From NCBI GenBank assembly GCA_030549205.1, contig JAUKTV010000008.1, positions 1,426,001 through 1,490,000 on the forward strand: a DNA stretch of 64,000 nucleotides. Direction: 5' to 3'. The translations under genes were made by a program, and so were the position numbers. Source of the DNA: Apiosordaria backusii. Lineage: Eukaryota > Ascomycota > Sordariomycetes > Sordariales > Lasiosphaeriaceae. This document shows positions 56,475 through 64,000 of the stretch, piece after piece. Each line of letters starts with the position of its first letter. The first letter of the stretch is position 1. Below the pieces are notes generated by a model that was not told where the DNA came from, did no database searches, and saw nothing but the letters and a program-made list of their open reading frames with translations.

Positions 56475-59400
56475 CTAATGAAACAGCGCCGTGTTCACAC
56501 CACCACCACCACCCAGCCTCTCAGGAGGCAGCTGATCGAGTTCAAACTGTTTCCCCTGTGTCAGCATTTCATCATCACTTTGTATTAATGTGTGGGGGGA
56601 AAACAAACCTCCAAAAACCCCGTCCCCCCAATCAAAACCACAAACGCCTCCGCCAGCTCCTCAATCCTCTCCTCCAACCTCCCCTGCGCCTCCTTCTTTT
56701 CTTTATCGTCAATCTCCTTCCTCACACTCTTCCCCATGAGTATCGAATCCACCCCCTCATCGTCCCCCCAAAAGAAAACTCATCACTAATACTCCTCTCC
56801 TCGCTGCCCCTCCTGTTGTTGGTGCCATTCCCGACAATCCCAATCCCTGCCGATCTTTTGAGTGTGTGAACAACCAGCATCCTGTGCTTCTGAAGGAAAT
56901 TCCTCCCCTGGGCTACATTGCCTTGACCTCTTGCCAACACTGCCGCTGTTATAATTCTCGCGAGAGAAACCAAAAGGAAATAGTGTTTTTCCAAGGCGAC
57001 AGTGTTGGAGGGGTTGATCTCCAGCTCTGGATCGGCTGCGAATACCCCGCTGACTTCAATCGCGCGGAAGAGGTTCGCTTGCAGGATGTACATCGCTCCT
57101 GACCTTGTCTGGGAGAGCTGCAACAGAAAACACAGCTTCGCGGTGAGGTATTGCTCTGCGGATTCGGCGGCTGACTGGGGGAGCGGGGTGGGAGGGTTGA
57201 TGATTGCGAGCCATTCCTGGAGGATCGACTTTAAAGAATCGACGAGGACGCCAATGAAATTTAGGCGGTTCAACGAGTCGATTATCGAGACTTGTTGGGA
57301 GGTGGAGGAGGCAGGGGAGGAGCGAGAGAGGTGCACAAGGGCGGATAACAACACCATGGCCGCGGTTTGGCAGAGCGTGTCGGAGCCGTAGGCGTCGTCG
57401 CAGATTACGTGGAGCAGCCGCTCGCCGTGGAGTTGAATTGCCTTGTGGGTTCTGATCCGGGCGGTGGCGAGGCTGGAGCTGCGGGTGGTGTTGCTGTCGT
57501 TGTCTACCACCCCGGTGAGGTAGCGGTAGCAGATGCTGTAGTACAGCCCGCGAATCTCGGGGCAGGAGGTCCACTTGACGATGGACGAGAGGCACAACTG
57601 GAAGAGCTGGAAGAGCTTGTCTGAAACAAGGTTGCCCATGGCGATCTTGTCGGTTTCTGACCCAGGGGCGCCGCCGGTGCTGTCTGAGAAGTCGAGCTTG
57701 TAGAGGAGGATCTTGGCGACTTTGGCGAGCTCAAACGCCTCAGGGGCACTGTCGGTGTTGAGAGACTCCAAAGTTGGGAGAATGGCTTGGAGGGCTTGCA
57801 GCAAAAAGGTCGTCTTGGCCGTGCCGCGAAACTCGTTGGCTTCGAACATGACCAACAAAAGATCCGACCATTTCTTTAGCAACTCGAGCCGGGCGGCACG
57901 AACCAGACTTCGCCGGTTGTTGAAAAGAAGGTACTCTATGAGGACCTGCTCCTCGGCTTGGATCTCGTCCATGCCTTCCTGAGGCACCAGCGCCAGAGTG
58001 TCCCGATACTCGCTCCGCTTGAGCTGAATGCACTCTTGAACTCTGGCTAGATTGTATTGCACTCCGGCTTCCCCAGAGTCTTCAATGCAGGGGCTCAGGT
58101 CAAGCTCGTGGTAGAAGTGGAATCTTGGACGCTCGACTTGCCATGAGATGTCGACATTCATAAAGTCAAAAAAGTCAAAGATGTTGGGTGCCGAAAGCGT
58201 CTCGTGGGTTTCCAGCCTGATCTGACCGCTGAGAGCATCGAATATTTGACGTTTGATTGATGGTATCCGGTTTTGCGATACGCTGCACAACTCTTTGCCA
58301 ATGTACTCAAAGACAATGGCACGCGAGCCGAGGTAGTCAATATACGCCACAGATGCGCTCGACAGGAGGAATGCTTCATTGTAGATGTCCATGCCGTTCC
58401 ATGGTAGACCTGGCATGATTTGGGTTTCCTTCAGGAGCATGTGGAATAAAAAGTTGGTGGACCGCAACTCATCCATCACCAGGGTGGAGGACAGGGGCGA
58501 CTTCCACAAGAGCTGGAAGATGCGGAGGATTTTGTACTTGAGCGTGATCAAGTACCCGCGCATACCTCGTTCATCCTGATTTACCACGAGCTCAATGGCC
58601 ACACTCAAAAGGCTGTGGAAGAGGGATTTTTGGTTGTCAAAGGGTCCATTGGGCGCAACACTGAGCCCACTGAGCTCGCAGTTGAAGCCGAGAAGCAGAT
58701 GCGCAATGGTTGGTTGGTCGGGTGATGCTCTGAGGGTTTCATACAAGAAATCAAGAATGAATAGCTTGATCAAGTATTCCTCCGACTCTGCCTCGAGCGC
58801 CGGGTCGATCATAGCAGTGATGTTGCCGGCCAAAGATGTCCCAATGACCTCGCCTTCGCCGTCTTTTTCTAGCTGCACGATGGCCTTGTTTCGGTGTCCC
58901 GGGCGGTGCGTCTCAGGATTCCATGCCGAGATGAGTTTGCTAGAAGTCGAAACCTTCTCGAGCAACTTGAGGCAGGAAAGGGTGAGCTCACCGACTCCGA
59001 GGTTGCAATATTTGCCCAGATCAACAACCAGCGTCAGGTGGTTGAGAATCCCGTCTTCAATGGCTGCGTATGTCTTTTTGACAACAGTAAGCGGTCTCCG
59101 CTGCTCGGGCTTGGCTTGGATGACAGGCCGCACCAGATGAACAAAGGTCGCCTGAAGGTCGAGAACCTTGATCATAACTTGGATACCCCGAAGAATACTC
59201 TGAATCAGGGGCGAATCCGGCGAGGCTCGACTGAGGGCGTGTTGGTCTTGATGAATGGTGTTCATCAGAGCAGTGATGGCCTTTTCGCTGTACATCCATT
59301 CCATGACGCGAGCAAAAGGATGAAGGCGCACGTAGGCAGCTAGACTTGTCGTTTTCACCGCCTTGTCAATCTCGATGTTTGTCTCGTTGCCGAGGACAAT

Positions 59401-61881
59401 CAGATCCTCGTTGAAGGTCTGTAAACATGCGAAGATGAACTCTAGGCATGAGAGACGCAGCATCCTGAGTTGTCCTTGGTCCACAATTTCTTTTGGCTTG
59501 TATACGAACATCAGGAACACGAAGTCGACATAAATCTCTATCCCGGGCTTCCGCTTGTTGATGCCGAGAAACTCGGGGAATGGTAAGGTATCATTTAGTC
59601 CGTCTGAGACCGGATAAGGCGTGACCAACGAAGTGAGAAGCTGAATGAAAGCATTTGGCTCTTCAAACCCATTGGCAAGATCATCCAGAGTGCGTTCCTG
59701 CAGATCTGCAAAGGTCGACTGGTTCGTAGGACTTTTTTGTTGTTGGGCAGTCGACATGTTGGGGTTGAACGCACCCATGGTGAAGTCGTCCACCATCCTC
59801 CACATCATATCGCTTTCAGCAACGGTCTTGTCAACTAATAATGACCTTAGACTGTAAAAGACAGCAGCGCGGAGCCGTGGAGTGACGTTGGCGTTGGCCA
59901 GCCGGAAGAGAATCTCGACAACCGGAGTCCCTTGGGTGAATGCCAGCTTTGTCCTGCAAGTCTTGCTCTCCGCCGTGAGCTTGCCGATCAACCTAACGTA
60001 ACACTCCAACATCATGGCTGACTCGGGCTCCGCCTCTCCCTGATCAGTGCCTGATTTGCCCGGGCGTTGAATCTGCATTTGCGATGGGTTCGCCCTCTCG
60101 TTCAGTTTGGTAGCAAAGAAGTCCAGTTCCTTGAATATCTGGTTCCAGGTCAACGACTGGGACCGCCTCATCTTGCCCGAAGACTGGTGCCCCTCATCAA
60201 GCAAAAATGTATAGGCGGCCGTCGCCGATTCCTCGTTGCAGGCCAGAGACTGCAGCATCTCGCAGAAGGCACTGACCAGGGGCGTCGATGCTTTTGTTGA
60301 CGCCCATTGCAGAAAGCCATACAGAGCACTATCTGGGTCTTCGAAGAAGGTCATGGCGGCATCGGGCCTATCCTCGTAGGCATACGAAATAATCACCACA
60401 AACCGCTCGAGGTCGAGGTCTTGCTCGTGGGTCTGACTCAGCTGGCGTTGTTCATCCTCCTCTGTCTTTAACGTTCTGACGAGTTCCGGCAAGTTCGTGA
60501 TGACAGAGTCGATAAAAACCTCAAGGTGTGTCATCAGGCTGAGTTGAAGGAAGTGGCTGAAGTAATAGAATTCTCCTTGAAGAGGAGGGGACTTTCGTTG
60601 CAGCCATTGTCGCATTCCCATGCGTGATGGATCCTGCCACTCCTCGGTCTTGCAATCGGCCGCCACAGCGAGGATAAAGTCGAACGCACCCTCCTTCAGG
60701 GCTTCTGTGAATGCTTTTGTTCTCTTGTCAAATTCGGCATCAAGATCTAACCCGCCAAGGTCGAATTCATTGTCAACTTGGAAGTACCCAGTGTACTCGG
60801 CAATCCACCAGACTCGGGTGGCAGCTCCGAGGTACGAGATGGCCCAGTTGTCGCCATCTCCAGTTTTGCAGATTTCTTGGTCCAACTGGCGAGATTGTGG
60901 AAAGTCGCACATGCCATCTGGAGAGCCAAATACGTTGATGTAGGCAGCCAAAACAGGGAAAAGGTGGACTAGCGCCAGTCAAGTCAGTATTTACATCAGA
61001 CAGGCTTCATGAGGGGACGGGACTCACCGAGAAATTGATCGTACTTATCGATCTTTTTTAGCGTCCCCAAAAACTGCCTGAAGTCGTTTACATCGGCATG
61101 CTGTTTTTCCACAGCGGCGTGCAGTATCATGGCAAGACATTCATGCTGCTCAACCAGACTCATACAGGAAAACTCCAGTGTGTCGGCAGCCTCTGGGGGT
61201 CGGACGAGACTGGCTCGTTCCAGCATGTACCGGGCAGCCACTTTTTCTTGGATGCTCTGCAACAAAGTCTTGATGGCTTGCATCCCCTCCATACACCTCG
61301 CGACAATCTTTTTGCTTGAACCCTTCACAAAGATCTTTTCTTCCACAACCAGCCCGAAGGCGTCCTTCAAACTGTCTTCGATTTCCTCATCGTTTGCTAT
61401 TTCGATACAGAGCCGCATGCAGTCGAGGAGGTATTTTCGTTCTTGGTGGAAGCGGATGAGACCGCACTCCCATAGCGGACGCGACTGTGTCTCTGGGTCG
61501 TCCTCGTCGGCACAGTCCAGTAGAATCCTTCCGGCCTCGTACTCATCCAGGTCCAGATCGTCAGCAACCTTGAGGGTCTCGCCAATAAAGTCAATGTTGA
61601 CCTTGAAATCACCCTCGCGGGTTTTGATTATTTTTTCTAGGCCATTGTCAGCGTGTCGTTCTTTTGGCTATCCAGACACCACCCTCGGGGAACCTACTCG
61701 TGCTGATCTCGTTTCTGTGGGCAGAGTTTCGTGGAGGCTTGTCAATTAGCGCCTTAAAGGCTTCGGAATGCACCTCGATCAAGTGCTCCAGGACCTGTAG
61801 GTTGTCGAAACGGTGTTGGCGGACAGCAACCAGCTCCGAATGCAGGGCTTGCAGCCCCTCGAGTACGCGGAAATCAGCCAT
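56475..61881 (-). CDS. nup192: Nucleoporin Nup192 (Nup205 family); frame broken by one missing base near the C-terminus
   Basis: Exons are inferred at 61698-61881, 61028-61636, 56609-60968 and 56475-56555, for about 1,744 residues once one base is restored. This matches the large alpha-helical Nup192 of the inner-ring complex. The N-terminus reads MADFRVLEGLQALHSELVAV. Exon 3 alone encodes over 1,400 residues of alpha-solenoid. Near its end the frame shifts: SDEFSFGG must continue into DDEGVDSILMGKSV and ELAEAFVVLIG, which needs one more G in the six-base run at 56764-56769. A last 53-nt intron (CTGAC branch, CAG) leads to a 26-residue C-terminus ending VNTALFH. The scaffold protein binds Nic96 and Nup53/59 in nuclear pores. 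Divergent from TEL1. Confidence 0.94.
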
Positions 61882-62925
61882 GACCTGGAGAAATGGAATC
61901 GCGTTGTAAGGAGAAGAGGTGGATGGTACAGAAGGTTGCTGGCTCGTGGGTTGGGTGAAATCGGATCAGTACATCGCAGGCTTTTGTCGATGGACTCGCA
62001 CGTTCGTTCGCAGCTGTGGTCGCGGTAGGTATGGTTGTTGTTATTAGCTGAAATTATTTCCGCCGTGTGGTGTAAATAACAATGAGGCAGATATCGGCGC
62101 AATTCCTCCTAATTCGTCGAGATGTTGTGTAATGGAGTATTCAATGAAAAGAGTCGCGACCAAGATGGTGAACCTTTGCAGCTGTCCCTGTCCCGCGCGC
62201 CCTTCTTGCCTGCCGCGGATTTGAATGGGCGCCAAGGTGCGCTGGTCAACAAAACAATTAGGCGGTGAGACATTCTGCCAGGGCCCTGTGGGTCTTACCG
62301 GCGCCCAGTTCCCCAGTCTACAGTGGATCCTCAGGGGTCAAGACTTGGAGAAGGAAAGTGGTCATAGCTTCCCGCATCAATCCATTGTCCAGCAAGTGCG
62401 ATGGAGAGTGCCTTCCATTGTTTTGGGATGCGACTGCCGTTGCCCGTCTGTTTTTTGACCACAAGGCAAGAGCGACAAGGAGTCTCGAATTACAATTTTT
62501 TTCATGTTATCTGTGGAAGAACTAGTGAGACACATACATCTCACAGTAAGAACTTCTACCAAACCTCTGAAGTTGAAGACAGCGGCGGCTTCATCTGGCG
62601 CAGGATCCATGCGCATCCATGCGCTGTACTTTCTTTTTTCGCCATCTCAACTTTTAATTCACATCTTTATAAGCCCAATTCATCGACATCCATCCTGCTC
62701 ATTTTTTGAGCACCTCCACATCTAAAACTTCAGATCCCACGCAAACCACTCAATCAACAAGGTGGAATCTGCATGTTTCTTTTACAAATACAGACCTGCT
62801 GAGAGTTGGATTCTCGGCTGAGATCTTGATCACGCAAACCCACTTTCATCATATCCTAGATTATAGTTCTAGGTGAAGACCAATCTTTACCAGACGATGA
62901 ACAAGAACCCGAGACAAAAGACACA
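61882..62925. promoter_or_regulatory. Divergent promoter region NUP192/TEL1
   Basis: 1.04 kb between the start codons; no gene seen. The TEL1 side is A/T-rich and CT-rich close to the ATG. Confidence 0.55.
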
Positions 62926-64000
62926 ATGCCGCGCGTAAAAAGCTACAGCAACGAGCCTCTCAACTTTAAGGAGCTTGCCGGTGAGTATTACATGGTTGCG
63001 GGGACAAAGCTGAGGAAAGTAAACAATGGATATGCTAACCCATGAAACGCAGGCCAGCTTGTCCACTCAGCAGCTACGCAACGCAAAGAGGCCATTGAGA
63101 GTAAGTTATGTTCATTTTTACAAGCTCTATCTTCACAAATGCTAATTCATCGACATAGGCTTGTTGGAGTTTTTCAAGACAGCAGAGAAAGGGGGGTCTC
63201 AGAGTCAAAAAGCGTGCGTCTCACATGTTGATTCAATGACACAACACGGCTAACCTGACACCAGTAACCAATTTGACGACAAGTCGTACCACTCCATCTA
63301 CGAAGGCCTCTTCCGCTGTACGGTTCTGGAAAAGGAAAGCTACTTCACTGCCAAGAAGTCGGCCAGAGCCAGTGCTACTGCTAATGCCAGACTTGAAAAG
63401 TGTGCCGAGGCTCTGAGGCTGGCTGTCCGCCATGGAGCTTCCAGGATCAAACGAAAAACGGCCAGAGCCATCATCGACCACATCACCCAAGTACTCCAGG
63501 GACCAGATGATACCTACATCGCACCTCTACTCAAAGACTACGCCAAGGCTCTATGCACATTCCTCCAGAACTCGGCCAATGTCGAGAACCTTTCCGCCTT
63601 TTCAGGCGAGAGCTGGGATACATGTGTTGACTTTTGTGTCGAAGCGCTATCTCGATACCTCGAGGTTGGCGATCGCGACAATGGATCTCGTGCCTCCCCT
63701 GCGCCAACGCTGAGAGCGTCGTCTGTCGCACCCTCATCACAAGGACCGAGCCAGATTGGCAGTCAGATCGCTCTGGACTTTCTGTCGTGCTTGAACTATC
63801 TGGTCACTGCACCAAATGCGCCAGTACTTAGACGGGCAAGCAAGATCTCTCACGTCGTTCTTCAGATTCTGCAGCTTCGGCAGATGAAGATAGGGGAACT
63901 ACAGAAAGTGGCCTTTTCCGCCTTCAACAGCATCTTTGCGCGCACGCAGACCGACGACATTGCATTGTCGAAGAAGCTAATCCGGATACTGACCCCATTG
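62926..64000 (+). CDS. tel1: Tel1/ATM checkpoint kinase, N-terminal part (runs off the window)
   Basis: Exons at 62926-62980, 63053-63100, 63159-63213 and 63265 to the right edge encode the first 298 residues. The start MPRVKSYSNEPLNFKELAGQ, the block QFDDKSYHSIYEGLFRC and the helical repeats that follow (LRLAVRHGASRIKRKTA, then WDTCVDFCVEALSRYLEV) match the TAN motif and N-terminal HEAT solenoid of fungal Tel1. The kinase domain would be far downstream. Tel1 is recruited by the MRN complex to double-strand breaks and maintains telomeres. Three small exons at the start make the gene easy to truncate in automatic annotation. The frame is open to the last base. Confidence 0.87.

Overview
The window is nuclear DNA of a filamentous ascomycete, most likely a Sordariomycete and probably a member of the Sordariales. 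The signs are compact genes with short GT-AG introns (mostly 50-100 nt) carrying CTRA-type branch sites, CT-rich leaders, mitochondrial presequences, and orthologues of fungal housekeeping genes. NUP192 works out at about 1,744 residues, close to the 1,756 of Chaetomium thermophilum. No rRNA, tRNA, CRISPR array, virus or intact transposon was seen.

Layout, left to right: a non-coding 2.7 kb; an AT-hook protein gene (+); a 6.4-kb stretch without convincing genes; a four-TM protein gene (+); RAD23 (+); BDP1 (-) diverging from BRE1 (+); SARAF-like (-); a full-size ABCB/MDR transporter (-); MRT4 (-); U1-70K (-) diverging from mitochondrial ribosomal protein mL43 (+); triosephosphate isomerase (-); UTP16/BUD21-like (-) diverging from a mitochondrial-type repeat protein (+); CWC21 (-) diverging from CDC123 (+); an accessory-looking island at about 44.3-47.6 kb; GID9/FYV10 (-); a CBF1-type bHLH factor (+); GABA transaminase (+); NUP192 (-) diverging from TEL1, which runs off the right edge.

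The genes do not form one pathway. Recurring themes are RNA and ribosome biogenesis (BDP1, MRT4, UTP16, U1-70K, CWC21, mL43), ubiquitin biology (RAD23, BRE1, GID9), and DNA damage and chromatin (RAD23, BRE1, TEL1).

Two things deserve most attention. First, four otherwise well-conserved genes (ABC transporter, CWC21, CDC123, NUP192) each need exactly one extra base in or near a short C/G run to read through. This looks like a systematic consensus under-call in the assembly rather than four pseudogenes. Second, the 44.3-47.6 kb island holds inverted and direct repeats, a broken ORF, a small unrecognised gene, and a short Lys-rich gene with a split AUG. That last gene's frame is interrupted by one UAG sitting in a predicted UUAG hairpin loop, the kind of site that sexual-stage A-to-I mRNA editing in Sordariomycetes can recode. 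A C-to-T transition is the competing explanation. Exon coordinates were placed by eye from splice signals and frame; I had no transcript data or database search.
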